A stretch of DNA of 46,918 bases from Actibacterium sp. 188UL27-1. GTDB lineage: Bacteria > Pseudomonadota > Alphaproteobacteria > Rhodobacterales > Rhodobacteraceae. The stretch covers positions 1 to 46,918 of the forward strand of contig NZ_JAFEUL010000025.1 in assembly GCF_016901225.1 (NCBI RefSeq). The letters run 5' to 3'. Positions within the stretch are counted from its first letter, which is position 1; every line of letters starts with the position of its first letter. Made by a program: the position numbers and the translations under genes. Shown here piece by piece: positions 17,081 to 26,519 of this stretch. The notes below the pieces were generated by a model. It saw only the letters and a list, made by a program, of their open reading frames with translations. It did not search any database and was not told the DNA's origin.

Positions 17081-18697
17081 TTACCGCACTGTTGTTGCAA
17101 TAGCATCCACTGCCCGCAACGATAAGGCTGCGATTGTCAAAGTTGGATTTGCTGTTGCCGAGGTTGGGAAGGTGCCGGAGCCCAGGACGAAGAGGTTCCG
17201 GTGATCGAAGCTTTGCGAGTTTGCATCGACCACTGCCGCCGAAGCGTCATCACCCATACGTACAGTGCCTATTATGTGACCCGCACCCTGCACCTCTGTC
17301 GCGTGCTGTACATTCGTCGCCCCGATTGCGCTGAAGACCTCATTGTGTGCTTCCTCTGCCGCTTGGAGGCCATCGCGTGTATAATCGTCGAAGTCATACG
17401 CGATGCGCGGCAGCGGTATTCCATGACCATCTTTTTTGTCAGGGTCCAGTGTCACACGGTTATTGGCATCCGGTGATTGCTCAACAAGGGAAGCGAGTCT
17501 GATCTGTCGCGATGTCACGTCACGAAGCTTCTCGTTGAGAGCGTCGCCTCTGAGATCCTGACGCGCGAGGTCCGCCGCGGTGGTGGTCGGTGCACCTGTG
17601 GGCCAACTGTGACCATCATTCCCAATTTCGATGCGGAACGCGGCCCGCTCGGCACGGAAATCGCCATCGCGCAGATTTTCGATGCCCGATGTGGAAAGCG
17701 GCCCGCGATAGGGCCAGACCGGCTCGGCTGCTTCGGCCCAACTCAGGCGCGTCGGGTGATCCATCAAGTTTCGACCGACCTGGTCAGAGCTGTTGGCGAC
17801 ACCGTTCGGGGCGCTTTCCTGAGCGGAATGAAGCAGCAGGCGTGGGGTTTCGATCCCATGCGCGGCGACCACGACCACCCGGGCAGAGGCGGTGCCAGTG
17901 CTGCCATCGTCGCGGCGAAACGAAACCGAGGCGATGGAATTGTCCGGCCCCAAATTGAGTTTCGTGGCCGTTGTTTGACTGTGCACCTGTGCGCCCGCAG
18001 CTTCGGCGCGCGCCACGTGCACGGTCGCGTCATATTTGGCCTGGATCGGGCACACCGGAATGCAGGACGCGTTGCCGCAGCATTCGGGTCTGTCCATGTG
18101 GTAAGCGGAGTTCCGTCCCTGCGGGGTCGACTTGACCTGATAGGACGTGCCCACCAGTCGATCAGCGAAGTGTCGGTCCAGATAGGTCATCGGAATCGGG
18201 TCCATCGGAAATGTACCAGACCGGGGCGATCCGAGGTCTTCTGAAGAGTCGCCTGCGACACCGATTTCCTGTTCGGCCTGCAGGTAGAAGGGTTCAAGAT
18301 CGTCATAGCTGATCGGCCAATCGACACCGCGCCCGTAGAGTGTTTTGAGCCGGAAATCCGAGGGCAGGTTGCGTAGTGTCGTGCCAAGCCAATGCCACGT
18401 CGTGCCGCCCACGACCTTTAGGTAGGTTGACCGGAAGAGCTCGGGGCCGGTCTGTTGATAGACCTCCGCAATCTTGTGGGTCTCGGGATGTGGGGCGTCT
18501 GGGTTATTTGGATAAGCCGACTCGGGAACCTTGATCTTGGCGTTCCAGAACCGTTCTACCGCTGCTGCGCGGTCGATGCGTGGTCCGGCATCGAGAAAGG
18601 CGACCTGAAAACCCTGCTCGGCGAGTTTGGCACCGGTGATTGCGCCTGCGACGCCTGTTCCGATAATCAGAATGTCGGCGGTGATGTCATCTGCCAT
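17081..18697 (-). CDS. GMC-family FAD-dependent dehydrogenase, 3Fe-4S type (FAD-SLDH/gluconate dehydrogenase large subunit-like)
   Basis: A 538-residue GMC oxidoreductase. The FAD-binding site GTGVAGAITGAKLAEQG starts at residue 13, and the GMC C-terminal domain ends with GSGTFPTSATANPTLTIAAL. A Cys cluster CCGNASCIPVC (C206, C207, C212, C216) matches the 3Fe-4S ligand pattern of bacterial FAD-dependent glucose, gluconate and sorbitol dehydrogenases. It would oxidise a sugar, polyol or alcohol and pass electrons to a quinone or cytochrome. The catalytic subunit lacks its own signal and is probably exported with the Tat-dependent small subunit encoded 42 bp upstream. The ribosome site GAGGAG precedes the ATG. 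A cytochrome c subunit, usual in three-component enzymes, is not in the window. Substrate cannot be told from sequence. Confidence 0.88.
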   Translation of the reverse strand: MADDITADILIIGTGVAGAITGAKLAEQGFQVAFLDAGPRIDRAAAVERFWNAKIKVPESAYPNNPDAPHPETHKIAEVYQQTGPELFRSTYLKVVGGTTWHWLGTTLRNLPSDFRLKTLYGRGVDWPISYDDLEPFYLQAEQEIGVAGDSSEDLGSPRSGTFPMDPIPMTYLDRHFADRLVGTSYQVKSTPQGRNSAYHMDRPECCGNASCIPVCPIQAKYDATVHVARAEAAGAQVHSQTTATKLNLGPDNSIASVSFRRDDGSTGTASARVVVVAAHGIETPRLLLHSAQESAPNGVANSSDQVGRNLMDHPTRLSWAEAAEPVWPYRGPLSTSGIENLRDGDFRAERAAFRIEIGNDGHSWPTGAPTTTAADLARQDLRGDALNEKLRDVTSRQIRLASLVEQSPDANNRVTLDPDKKDGHGIPLPRIAYDFDDYTRDGLQAAEEAHNEVFSAIGATNVQHATEVQGAGHIIGTVRMGDDASAAVVDANSQSFDHRNLFVLGSGTFPTSATANPTLTIAALSLRAVDAIATTVR

Positions 18698-18739
18698 TTG
18701 AGTGGCTCCTCGGTTGGTTTCTGGGGGCGGATGGACGTG

Positions 18740-19162
18740 TCAGGCCGTCGGGGGCTCGGTCCAATAGCCCATGCCGCCTCCACAAAAACCCAGCGGTTTG
18801 GTGTAGGTCATTGCAGACCACATCAGCGCATCGGTATAGGTGAGAACGGTATCGTCATCGGGGTTTGGCGATACGCCGCTGTACCACGCCGCGACGATCT
18901 CGTTTTCGAGGGGCCTATCCGCTTCGCCGTCCAACAGCGCCGCGATGTCACTGCCTTTTCCAGCCGCCTCAAATGCGGAGAGCATGTCTGAGGCGATATC
19001 ATCGCTCAGCCCACCAGCGCCTGTCATAGCCTCGGACAGCTTCAGGAACGCGTCTGGTGCGACGTTCTGCGCGTAAACATCGCCCGGCCAATTGGAAGCG
19101 GTGGCCAGGGCCGCTCCCGAGACCGTGGCCAAAAATCCCCGTCGTGAAAACCGATGCTTCAT
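18740..19162 (-). CDS. FAD-SLDH family small subunit with Tat signal
   Basis: A 140-residue protein starting with a twin-arginine signal (SRRGFLATVSGAALATAS). The mature domain ends in LMWSAMTYTKPLGFCGGGMG, matching the conserved end of the small subunit of FAD-dependent sorbitol/gluconate dehydrogenases (pfam FAD-SLDH). These subunits act as export escort (hitch-hiker) and stabiliser for the GMC catalytic subunit. The ATG has a strong AAGGAGG. It lies 37 bp after the SDR-like gene and 42 bp before the GMC gene, all on the same strand, so it is part of a long redox operon. Confidence 0.88.
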   Translation of the reverse strand: MKHRFSRRGFLATVSGAALATASNWPGDVYAQNVAPDAFLKLSEAMTGAGGLSDDIASDMLSAFEAAGKGSDIAALLDGEADRPLENEIVAAWYSGVSPNPDDDTVLTYTDALMWSAMTYTKPLGFCGGGMGYWTEPPTA

Positions 19163-19199
19163 CTGTCAATCCTCCTTGCGTCAGTATGCGGGGTGCGTG

Positions 19200-19796
19200 T
19201 TATGCGGACTGCATGAGTTGGGATTTGCCAAGCCATGTGTCTTCGTCCACGGCGCGCGCCAGGACAGCGGCGACATCGCCACGTGCAGCTTTTGCACCCA
19301 CATCAACATCGTCGCCAAACTTCATGTCACGGGTCCCATCGTCGGTGGTCAGGGCGACCGGACGCAGGATCGCATAGTCGAGACCAGAGGCTTTCAAATA
19401 CTCGTCAGCGTCATGTTTGGCTTGCAGGTAATGCGCCATGTCGCCTTCGGGGTTTGGATCATCAGCACCAACAGTGCTCAACATGACAAACCGCGCGACA
19501 TGTGACTTCGCTGCGGCATCGACCAGCGCCTTGGCACCGTCGCGGTCAACCTTCTCGGTCATTTCTTCGGAGGTATCGCCACCTGAACCCGCGGCAAACA
19601 CAACCGCTTCACATCCGTCGCAAACATCGTCGTTGAGGTCTGTGAGATCGCCCTGACGGAGCTGGACACCCTGGGGCAACGTGCTGGTGTCGGAGCTTTC
19701 GCGGACCAGCGCGACAGGGGTATGCCCCCGGTCAAGGAGTTCCTGGGTCAGGCGAAGGCCGGTTTTGCCGGTAGCACCGGCGACAAGTACACGCAT
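19200..19796 (-). CDS. NAD(P)-binding atypical SDR (NmrA/YwnB-like)
   Basis: A 198-residue NAD(P)H-binding Rossmann protein: N-terminal VAGATGKTGLRL (the GATGxxG dinucleotide motif), then VRLR-type strands, AVVFAAGSGG, a serine in FVMLSTVGADDP, and YAILRPVALT, all typical of the atypical SDR family 5 (NAD(P)H-binding, NmrA-like). Such proteins act as redox sensors or flavin/quinone reductases; the substrate is unknown. The reading frame is open to 19910, but the ATG at 19796 is chosen because GGAAAC lies just upstream and the dinucleotide motif starts at residue 7. It sits 17 bp downstream of the GST gene. Confidence 0.87.
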   Translation of the reverse strand: MRVLVAGATGKTGLRLTQELLDRGHTPVALVRESSDTSTLPQGVQLRQGDLTDLNDDVCDGCEAVVFAAGSGGDTSEEMTEKVDRDGAKALVDAAAKSHVARFVMLSTVGADDPNPEGDMAHYLQAKHDADEYLKASGLDYAILRPVALTTDDGTRDMKFGDDVDVGAKAARGDVAAVLARAVDEDTWLGKSQLMQSA

Positions 19797-19813
19797 GTTG
19801 TTTCCTTTTGGGA

Positions 19814-20449
19814 TTAATGGTTTTCGAGAATTGTCGATTTTTCCGGAGCCATCGGTCCGGCATTGGCGATTGCAGCCAGATATCCCGGCTGTCTTTGCAT
19901 GTCGGACCAATAGCGTTCCAGCCGGGGATGCGCGGACAGCGCATCCAGACTGGAGAGGTTGGCGAGCAGATAAGAAAACTGGATATCAGCCAACATGACG
20001 CGCTCTGCGAACAGAAGTCCCTCGGGAGGCAGGTCCCTCATGAGGTGGTCCGCATGCATTTGGAACCGGTGTTTCGCCTCGCGAGAGGGCGCGTCACCAG
20101 TCATCGCGGGCAGCAACACGCCCATAGCCGCATCGGCGAATGAGCTTTCCACATAGTCGAGCAACTCCTCATGGCGCCAAAAGTCTTGCGTGCCTGCATT
20201 GGGCTGATGGCTGGTATCACCGTGCTTGTGCGCAAGGTAGCGGAGGATTGTTCCTGACTCAGCGAGCGTCAGATCACCATCTTTGATGACCGGTGATTTG
20301 CCCAGATCGTGGACTTCCGACAACTCCGGCGGTGCGCGGAATGCCTCGGTCCGCGGATACTCGATCAGGTTGTAGGGTTGGCCGAGGTTTTCCATCAGCC
20401 AAACCACGCGGACCGCGCGCGAGTATTTGAGGCAGTGAATGTCGATCAT
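19814..20449 (-). CDS. Glutathione S-transferase
   Basis: A 211-residue GST with an N-terminal thioredoxin-like domain (IHCLKYSRAVRVVWLMENLG, then GKSPVIKDGDLTLAESGTIL with the cis-Pro and the ESxxI glutathione-binding motif) and an all-helical C-terminal domain. The catalytic residue is probably a Ser or Tyr near residues 9-10. It is cytosolic and should conjugate glutathione to electrophiles or reduce peroxides. It lies between the aldehyde dehydrogenase (75 bp upstream) and the SDR-like gene (17 bp downstream), consistent with a detoxification operon. Confidence 0.9.
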   Translation of the reverse strand: MIDIHCLKYSRAVRVVWLMENLGQPYNLIEYPRTEAFRAPPELSEVHDLGKSPVIKDGDLTLAESGTILRYLAHKHGDTSHQPNAGTQDFWRHEELLDYVESSFADAAMGVLLPAMTGDAPSREAKHRFQMHADHLMRDLPPEGLLFAERVMLADIQFSYLLANLSSLDALSAHPRLERYWSDMQRQPGYLAAIANAGPMAPEKSTILENH

Positions 20450-20524
20450 TGTTTCGATCCTTCCGCAGATGGCGTTCCGTATTACCGCCGCGACCAGTCG
20501 CAGAAGCTTCGTTCGTTAACTGCT

Positions 20525-21901
20525 TTACGGGCGATAGATGGCCTTTACGTTGACGAATTCCTTCATTCCGAACCCGCCATGTTCGCGTCCGAAACCTGAA
20601 TCCTTTACGCCGCCGAAGGGCATATTCGGATCGGCTGCGCCAAAGCTGTTGATCCGCACCATGCCTGTGTCGAAATGGTCGCGCGCCAGACGGACAGCCT
20701 TGTCGACGTCGGCACAAAAAATACCGCCGCCGAGGCCATAGCGGCTATCATTGGCGATGCGCATCGCATCTTCGTCATCCTTTGCGCGGATGATGGCTGC
20801 CACTGGCCCGAAGATCTCGTCATCATAGGCCGGCATGCCCGGCTTGCACCCGCCAAGCACTGTTGCAGGGTAGAAGTAGCCGTCACCGTCTGGCGGGTTT
20901 CCCCCGCAAAGCAGCTCGGCACCGTTCTCAATGCTTTCGGTCACTTGTTGCGACACCGTCTCGAACTGTTCTTTGCTGGCGAGCGGACCAAGCTGTGTTT
21001 CGTCATCGGTTGGATCGCCCATTCGGATGGCTTTCATTTGATCAACGAAGTTCGATACGAATGCGTCATACACCTTTTCGGTGACCACAAAGCGCTTTGC
21101 CGAGACGCAGGTTTCGCCGTTGTTGTAGAGGCGACCCATGACGCAGGTTTTCACCGCAAGCTCGATATCCGCGTCTTCGAGGACGAGATAAGCGTCGTTT
21201 GACCCAAGCTCGAGCACAGACTTCTTGAGATTCTTTGCCGCTGTCGCGCCGATATGGCTCCCGGCGCCGTCGCTGCCTGTCATCGTGACGCCGCGCACCA
21301 ATGGGTGTTCGATGATCTTGTCGGATGTCTCGTGATCGATGATGACCGCCTGGAACAGGTCCTCGGGCAATCCTGCCTTCACACAGAGGTCGCGCAGCAT
21401 TAGCCCGCTTCCGGTACAGATGCCTGCATGTTTCAGGACCACGCCGTTGCCGGCCATCAGGTTGGCGGCCAAAACCCTGACAGGTTGATAGACGGGAAAG
21501 TTCCACGGCTGGATGCTGTAGATGACACCTATCGGGCAATAGGCGACCAAACCGGATTTCTCTCCACCAGAGTGGGTGCGCTCCTCATCGGCCAAAAAGG
21601 TGGGGCCGTTGTCCGCCGTGTATTCGAAAATCGCCGCGCACAGCTCAACCTCTGTACAACCATCGCGCAGCAGTTTTCCGGTCTCCTGCGTCATCAGCTT
21701 AGCAAGCGCATCGGCATTTTCGCGCAAGGTCGCAGCGATGGCGCGCAGAATGTCGCCGCGATCTGAATGAGGCACCTCACGCCAAGCCAGGAAGGCATCG
21801 TGACATGCCTGAACCCGAGTTATCGCCTTTTCCCGGGTCATCAGGTCGTAACTTGCGATTGGTTGCTCCGTTGTTGGATCAATTGTTTGAATTTCGGACA
21901 T
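20525..21901 (-). CDS. Aldehyde dehydrogenase (succinate-semialdehyde dehydrogenase-like)
   Basis: A 458-residue NAD(P)+-dependent aldehyde dehydrogenase. Visible are IQPWNFPVYQPVR with the catalytic Asn, the general-base Glu in VLELGSNDAY, and the nucleophilic Cys in NNGETCVSAKRF, then the C-terminal EIFGPVAAII and NSFGAADPNMPFGG. The family resemblance is to the short SSADH/GabD1 group, which oxidises aldehyde acids and other aldehydes to acids. A longer frame reaches 22045, but the ATG at 21901 begins the family's usual MSEIQTIDPTTE start. The ribosome site is weak (AGAAAG). It is the first gene of the likely ALDH-GST-SDR-SLDH-GMC operon. Confidence 0.9.
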   Translation of the reverse strand: MSEIQTIDPTTEQPIASYDLMTREKAITRVQACHDAFLAWREVPHSDRGDILRAIAATLRENADALAKLMTQETGKLLRDGCTEVELCAAIFEYTADNGPTFLADEERTHSGGEKSGLVAYCPIGVIYSIQPWNFPVYQPVRVLAANLMAGNGVVLKHAGICTGSGLMLRDLCVKAGLPEDLFQAVIIDHETSDKIIEHPLVRGVTMTGSDGAGSHIGATAAKNLKKSVLELGSNDAYLVLEDADIELAVKTCVMGRLYNNGETCVSAKRFVVTEKVYDAFVSNFVDQMKAIRMGDPTDDETQLGPLASKEQFETVSQQVTESIENGAELLCGGNPPDGDGYFYPATVLGGCKPGMPAYDDEIFGPVAAIIRAKDDEDAMRIANDSRYGLGGGIFCADVDKAVRLARDHFDTGMVRINSFGAADPNMPFGGVKDSGFGREHGGFGMKEFVNVKAIYRP

Positions 21902-22248
21902 GAAGTACTTTCTAGTTAGGGATGCAGCGCGCAGTTGAGGCATCGATTTGGAAAGTGGCTGTATGGTGAATGAGCCAAGCATTCGGTGTTGAAGATGTGC
22001 GGCAATGTGGAGATCGTGGCTATGTGCCGAACCTGGGGACCACAAAACGGATTAACAGTTTGGGCGATCGGTCGGGCAGGGGGTTTGCATCGCGATGCCT
22101 TGATGTGATGCCCGCTCGCGCAGCAGAGACGGTGGTTTCCAAGGACCATCGCCTACCTGCTCGATGGGGTCTTTGTCCCACAATTGATCCAAGCTTTGGA
22201 ATCGCGTGCCGACATGCGCTTGAGACTGCCTGTCTCTTGGTGGACCTT
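21902..22248. other. Intergenic region between catalase and ALDH genes
   Basis: This 347-bp gap should contain the ALDH operon promoter and the end of the catalase transcript. I see no gene, clear terminator or strong promoter. GGATTAACAGTTTGGG near 22048-22063 weakly resembles the recurrent stress-island motif, but not enough to call. Confidence 0.4.
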
Positions 22249-24363
22249 TTACTGCCCATCGGACAATCGATCCCAAAAGCGGAGATCCGACAGCTTACTG
22301 ACGAAACCGTCGATCTCATCCGGAGAGGACAGTTCGACCATACCGCTGTCGGTTTCTCTGACGCCAGCAGCCTTGAACAATCCCTTGGCCGGGCCTGTGT
22401 AGGCGATGAATTTGGCGTGGCCAAACGCATCGGACACGAAGTCCCTTGCTGGGAGCATTGCCGCGAGCGCTTCCGCGCCGTCCTCTGTCGCTAAGACCGC
22501 GACTGCGTCGAAAAGGACCGATGGTGCACCATCGATTTTTTCGTCTGCCGCAATGGATACGCCATCCTTAGTGATGATGCCGCCCACGTTCATTGAAACG
22601 ATTTCGACCGTACCGCCGATATTTTCGACAGCACTTTTCAAGTTGTCTAAGATGGCGTCTTCAACCCTGTCCGTGGCGAGTATTCCGAGCTTGCGACCGC
22701 CAAAACTCCCCGGGCCGTTCTTCTGGATTGACAGGGCGTCGGACGGCTTTAGCCCTTCGACAGGGTCTTTCGCAGGTTTCGCCGCGTCCGGAATGGGAGA
22801 CAATCCGAGGCCATCGGCGACGTCAGCGGCCAGGCCATGGTCGATCACCAACAGATGGGACACGACGCGTTCGCGGATCACTGGTGTCTTGACCTTGGAG
22901 AGTTCAAACACCAGTGCGTCTGCGATATGCGTCTGTTCGATGGGTGTCTGGCTGAGATAAAACTGCCGCGCCTGGCTGTAATGATCGGCAAAGGACTCCG
23001 GCCGCGCCTTACGCTTCTCACCTTCAACATGCGCATTGTAGGGTCGGAAGCCAGTGTGGGGATCAGCACGCGGTCCGCCCTTCTTCCAACTGTTCGGCTC
23101 ATAATTGGCGCGACCCTTGGGGGCATGCATCGCCATTTGACCATCTTGCTGGAAGTGGTGAATTGGGCATTTGGGCGCGTTGATCGGAATATGCGTGAAA
23201 TTCGGACCCCCCAGCCGTTTGACCTGCGTGTCGAGATAGGAAAAGTTCCGCCCCTGGAGCAACGGATCATCGGTGAAGTCGATCCCCGGCACGATGTTCT
23301 GCGTGCAGAAGGCAACCTGCTCGGTTTCGGAGAAGAAGTTGTCCACCGTCCGATCAAGGACCAGCCGTCCGACGATGCGGACCGGCACGTCTTCTTCAGG
23401 GATGAGCTTTGTCGCATCGAGAACATCGAACGGGAAAGCGTCTGCAAACGCATCGTCAAAAACCTGGATGCCCAGTTCCCATTCCGGAAGATCGCCCGCT
23501 TCAATCGCGTTCCAAAGATCGCGGCGATGGAAATCGGGGTCGGCCCCGTTGATCTTGACCGCCTCGTTCCAGAGCACCGATTGCAAACCCTGCTTGGTCT
23601 TCCAGTGGAATTTGACGAATTGTCCTTCGCCGTCCGCGTTAACGAAGCGGAACGTGTGAACCCCGAACCCCTCCATAAACCGGAACGATCTTGGGATGCC
23701 TCGGTCTGACATGGTCCACATGATCATGTGCATGGCTTCAGGCATCAGTGAGATGAAGTCCCAGAAGTTGTCGTGAGCTGATTGGGCTTGCGGAAAGGCA
23801 CGGTCTGGCGCTTCCTTCACCGAGTGGACCAGATCCGGGAACTTGATCGCGTCCTGAATAAAGAACACCGGGATGTTGTTGCCCACGATGTCCCAATTGC
23901 CATCCTCGGTGTAGAGCTTGACCGCGAAACCCCGCGCATCGCGAGCTAGATCGAAGGAGCCCTTGTTACCAGCAACGGTCGAAAATCGAACGAAGGCCGG
24001 AACCTTGCGGCCTTTCTCCTGAAATAGATGCGCGGCGGTCAGGTCCGAGAGGTCCTCTGTGGTCTCGAAGTAGCCATGCGCACCATAGCCGCGGGCATGG
24101 ACGACCCGCTCCGGGATGCGTTCATGATCGAAATGGAACATTTTCTCGCGAAAGTGGAAGTCTTCAAGCAAGGCAGGACCGCGTGCACCTGCCTTCAATG
24201 TATTCTGGTTGTCTGCAACAGGTATGCCTTGCGCTGTCGTCAACCTGGCAAGATCTGGCTGTTGATGATGCTCACCCCCGCCCCCGGTATCTACCGCGCG
24301 GTCTGTTGTAGCGGAATCGGATTGCGTATCGGCCGTGGCGGTATAGAGGGATTTGTCGGACAT
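22249..24363 (-). CDS. katE: Large-subunit (HPII/KatE-type) catalase with C-terminal GATase1-like domain
   Basis: A 704-residue clade II catalase, longer than the 480-500 residue small catalases. The catalytic His is in [12 protein letters not shown], the distal Asn is in [16 protein letters not shown], and the proximal haem-ligand Tyr is in [14 protein letters not shown]. After about residue 560 comes the flavodoxin/DJ-1-like domain usual in KatE ([14 protein letters not shown] onward). It converts hydrogen peroxide to water and oxygen in the cytoplasm. Start at 24363 follows AGGAAG; a start 9 codons upstream is possible. A copy of the recurrent motif lies 80-105 bp upstream. It reads into the redox operon direction but has a 347-bp gap before ALDH, so it is probably transcribed alone. 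Confidence 0.93.
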   Translation of the reverse strand: MSDKSLYTATADTQSDSATTDRAVDTGGGGEHHQQPDLARLTTAQGIPVADNQNTLKAGARGPALLEDFHFREKMFHFDHERIPERVVHARGYGAHGYFETTEDLSDLTAAHLFQEKGRKVPAFVRFSTVAGNKGSFDLARDARGFAVKLYTEDGNWDIVGNNIPVFFIQDAIKFPDLVHSVKEAPDRAFPQAQSAHDNFWDFISLMPEAMHMIMWTMSDRGIPRSFRFMEGFGVHTFRFVNADGEGQFVKFHWKTKQGLQSVLWNEAVKINGADPDFHRRDLWNAIEAGDLPEWELGIQVFDDAFADAFPFDVLDATKLIPEEDVPVRIVGRLVLDRTVDNFFSETEQVAFCTQNIVPGIDFTDDPLLQGRNFSYLDTQVKRLGGPNFTHIPINAPKCPIHHFQQDGQMAMHAPKGRANYEPNSWKKGGPRADPHTGFRPYNAHVEGEKRKARPESFADHYSQARQFYLSQTPIEQTHIADALVFELSKVKTPVIRERVVSHLLVIDHGLAADVADGLGLSPIPDAAKPAKDPVEGLKPSDALSIQKNGPGSFGGRKLGILATDRVEDAILDNLKSAVENIGGTVEIVSMNVGGIITKDGVSIAADEKIDGAPSVLFDAVAVLATEDGAEALAAMLPARDFVSDAFGHAKFIAYTGPAKGLFKAAGVRETDSGMVELSSPDEIDGFVSKLSDLRFWDRLSDGQ

Positions 24364-24702
24364 CGGGTGCTTCCTGTTCTGGGCGATCAAATCAAGGCTA
24401 GCACGCGAGGGCGCTTAGTCGTTCAGCGAGCCGGCTCTAAATGGGCAAACCTTATTCCACATTAGTGTTTTGGCAGCGAAGAGCGGAAATGCGACCGACG
24501 ATAGACCTTGCTTCGAGGGTGTGAGCTGCGATTAGCTCGGCGCGGCAGAGTGTTAGTGCAAAAATTACAGCGCCCGCGACACCTAAACGATGCTGGGCGT
24601 AACCTCAAAAATTTCACTGCGGGGCGGGCCTATCCGGTTAGAGAGACTCCTTCAGAGGCTACAGAATTTACGTCAAGCCTTGGATGAACGGTCCATGTTC
24701 CG
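24364..24702. promoter_or_regulatory. Catalase upstream region with a copy of the recurrent motif
   Basis: This 339-bp gap between catalase and the first Crp/Fnr gene (both on the - strand) must hold the catalase promoter. It contains one copy of the stress-island motif (24441-24467, CACTAATGTGGAATAAG on the - strand). No gene is seen. Confidence 0.45.
24441..24467 (-). repeat. Recurrent stress-island motif, copy E
   Basis: On the - strand it reads CACTAATGTGGAATAAG followed by GTTTGCCC. It lies 78-104 bp upstream of the catalase start, in the same direction. Confidence 0.45.
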
Positions 24703-25587
24703 TTAGACCAGTGCGACCTTCGCGCGCCTAAGAGCATTTCGTGGCGAAAGATCATCAGCTTCGTCGACCTTTGGAAACCATGAAGTATCAACATTTTCGT
24801 ATGCGTCGTGGAAGTCTGTGTCGGCCTTCCACTGCTCACGGGCAAGGAGCCGAAAATACGGACGGTCAATTTCCAACTCTCCTCGTTCTCTGAAGCCGCG
24901 AAGCAGTTTGTTGACGTAGATCGACGTAAGCCCAACGGCTTGACCGATCTCAACTTGACTGAAGGGTACATGAAACCGGTCACCAGAACCTACCCCAGCC
25001 ACCTTTAGCCGCGAGCGCAACTGGAGAAGAAAGAACTTCAAATTGCTCTCCGCACTCATCGAGCGCATGCATGAACCGTGATGCCGAAAGGCTTGCAGAT
25101 CGAGCGACACGAGCGCGAGCAACAACGCGTTAAGGCGGGGCAATCTGGACACGCCACTGTAAAATGCGCGTCTCGAAAGTCGGCTGACAACACCTGATGT
25201 TTGCATGCTGATTTGGTGCTCCATCTGGGGAGTACCGATCTCGGATAACCCAACAAATTCCCCGGGCAAGAAAACACGAAGGATTTGGTGGCCCGAACTT
25301 TTATTGTAGGATTTCAGGACAGCCCAGCCAGATTGGAGCACGACGATGTCGCCACCCTCACCCTGCTGGGATAGCTTGTCGCCTTTCGCGATGGGCTCCG
25401 GATCATCTTCAGAGCGGTCGATGAAGTCCAGTTCTCCGCCAGTCAGCCTGACATATTTTGAGAGGCGGTTTCTGACCGAGCTCGTGGCGGTCGCTTGCCG
25501 TCCTCTCGGAGCGGGAGGTACGAAATTCAATCGGCGAATACCGGAAGAGCGCGACAAACGGTCGGGCGATGTAAGGCCATAGGTCAT
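24703..25587 (-). CDS. Crp/Fnr family transcriptional regulator, paralog 1
   Basis: A 294-residue Crp/Fnr protein. About 50 N-terminal residues form a basic, low-complexity extension. A cyclic-nucleotide-binding-type beta roll follows (ILRVFLPGEFVGLSEIG), then the dimer helix and a Crp-type winged helix with recognition region SQVEIGQAVGLTSIYVNKL. The same helix is found word for word in the regulator at 36.8 kb, so the two should bind similar DNA. No Fnr-type N-terminal Cys cluster and no clear cAMP-contact arginine motif are visible, so the effector is unknown. The ATG at 25587 follows AAGGGAATCTC. Location next to catalase and DUF1127 suggests control of the stress genes. Confidence 0.88.
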   Translation of the reverse strand: MTYGLTSPDRLSRSSGIRRLNFVPPAPRGRQATATSSVRNRLSKYVRLTGGELDFIDRSEDDPEPIAKGDKLSQQGEGGDIVVLQSGWAVLKSYNKSSGHQILRVFLPGEFVGLSEIGTPQMEHQISMQTSGVVSRLSRRAFYSGVSRLPRLNALLLALVSLDLQAFRHHGSCMRSMSAESNLKFFLLQLRSRLKVAGVGSGDRFHVPFSQVEIGQAVGLTSIYVNKLLRGFRERGELEIDRPYFRLLAREQWKADTDFHDAYENVDTSWFPKVDEADDLSPRNALRRAKVALV

Positions 25588-25892
25588 GAGATTCCCTTCA
25601 CGAGACCAACGCTAAACGAGGCGCCTGGTTCCCAAATCTGTCGAGTGAATGTCTTACGCTCAGCGTACCATTCAGGGTTTGGACCCTGTTCGTCTGCAAT
25701 GGTAAAAACGCTAGGTGAGCATCCTTCGGCGCGAAGGCAAACGTGAAACGCTGGCAGCGCTTCTCTACTAATGCGTGTAGCGAAAGGTGATCTCAATGTC
25801 AATGAAAGGCCCTGCGAGCTGCGGCATCGAACTTGATCAAACGAAGTGCGTTTCACCAGAGAAATCTGGATCGATGTAGAGTGCCACAGCCA
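25588..25892. other. Upstream region of Crp/Fnr paralog 1
   Basis: This 305-bp gap lies between the DUF1127 gene and the first Crp/Fnr gene, both on the - strand. It contains TTGATCAA (25833-25840), which lacks the 4-bp spacer of an Fnr box. A 90-codon frame ending in ATGA overlap with crp is present but has poor coding character. Nothing else is supported. Confidence 0.35.
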
Positions 25893-26108
25893 TTACATAT
25901 TGGCAGCTTCCGCTGAAATTTGGCCGATATCTCCGCGGCTTAGGCCGATATCGACCAACTCTCGATCTGACATGGCTGATAGCTCTGCGAAGGTCTGATT
26001 ATAAACAGCCCGCGTCCGGCGATTTTCTGCGATCTCGGAGCGAAGTCGCCAATAGACCTCTACAATTCGGTGCAAAGGATGTGATAGATATAAGTTCTGG
26101 AACGTCAT
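25893..26108 (-). CDS. DUF1127 domain small protein
   Basis: A 71-residue DUF1127 protein: the hallmark C-terminal part is ELSAMSDRELVDIGLSRGDI. In alphaproteobacteria these small Arg-rich proteins bind RNA and are linked to stress responses, phosphate/carbon use and small-RNA maturation (CcaF1 in Rhodobacter is the studied case). The ATG at 26108 is chosen over 26147 because the family starts there; AAAGG lies about 12 bp upstream. It is followed by a noncoding gap before crp paralog 1, and a second small Arg-rich protein is encoded just upstream. Confidence 0.85.
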   Translation of the reverse strand: MTFQNLYLSHPLHRIVEVYWRLRSEIAENRRTRAVYNQTFAELSAMSDRELVDIGLSRGDIGQISAEAANM

Positions 26109-26226
26109 GTAATATAGCCTTTCCGGCTTTGTGGACAGGAGTGCCAATCCACGTGACTAATTGCTAGGGGTGTTTGTTCCGGCTGAGCCGAAGTCTGACC
26201 GAGGGGCGCAAACGCCGAGTGAGCGG

Positions 26227-26397
26227 TCAATCCACAGGCGTTTGGACCGCTTGTCTTCGGAGAAGCATTGCGCCGAGTCGATGTGTGCCTACGGTAAGCA
26301 TCTGTGCGAACCATTCGCGGCGCATTGCGCGCGCTTCGGCGAGATACCTTTCGACATCAGCCTGTCTTGCTGTTGTGAAGGTCATTTGCGGGGTCAT
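26227..26397 (-). CDS. Small Arg/Ala-rich protein beside DUF1127
   Basis: A 56-residue basic protein (MTPQMTFTTARQADVERYLA, then ARAMRREWFAQML and RLGAMLLRRQ). It resembles the short helical proteins often encoded beside DUF1127 genes in Rhodobacteraceae, but I cannot assign a family with certainty. Start at 26397 has GAAAG upstream; ATG at 26385 is an alternative. One amphipathic helix rich in Arg and Met suggests RNA or membrane contact. Confidence 0.55.
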   Translation of the reverse strand: MTPQMTFTTARQADVERYLAEARAMRREWFAQMLTVGTHRLGAMLLRRQAVQTPVD

Positions 26398-26519
26398 AAC
26401 TTTATCTTTCGGTTGTACGGCATCTGCGCCGCACTCTTCAGGTGTGGTCGATGCACCCGAAGTACAAACCATAGGCGGTATGCGGGCAGAACATATCGAC
26501 CAAACCTCACTACGACCGG

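Noticed and set aside
25833-25840. TTGATCAA as an Fnr box
   Set aside because: The Fnr/FixK consensus needs 4 bp between half-sites; here there is none.
25584-25856. A 90-codon - strand frame whose stop overlaps the Crp/Fnr start as ATGA
   Set aside because: GTG start without a ribosome site, weak third-position bias, no recognisable fold; crp has its own good site inside it. Coupling is possible but not supported.
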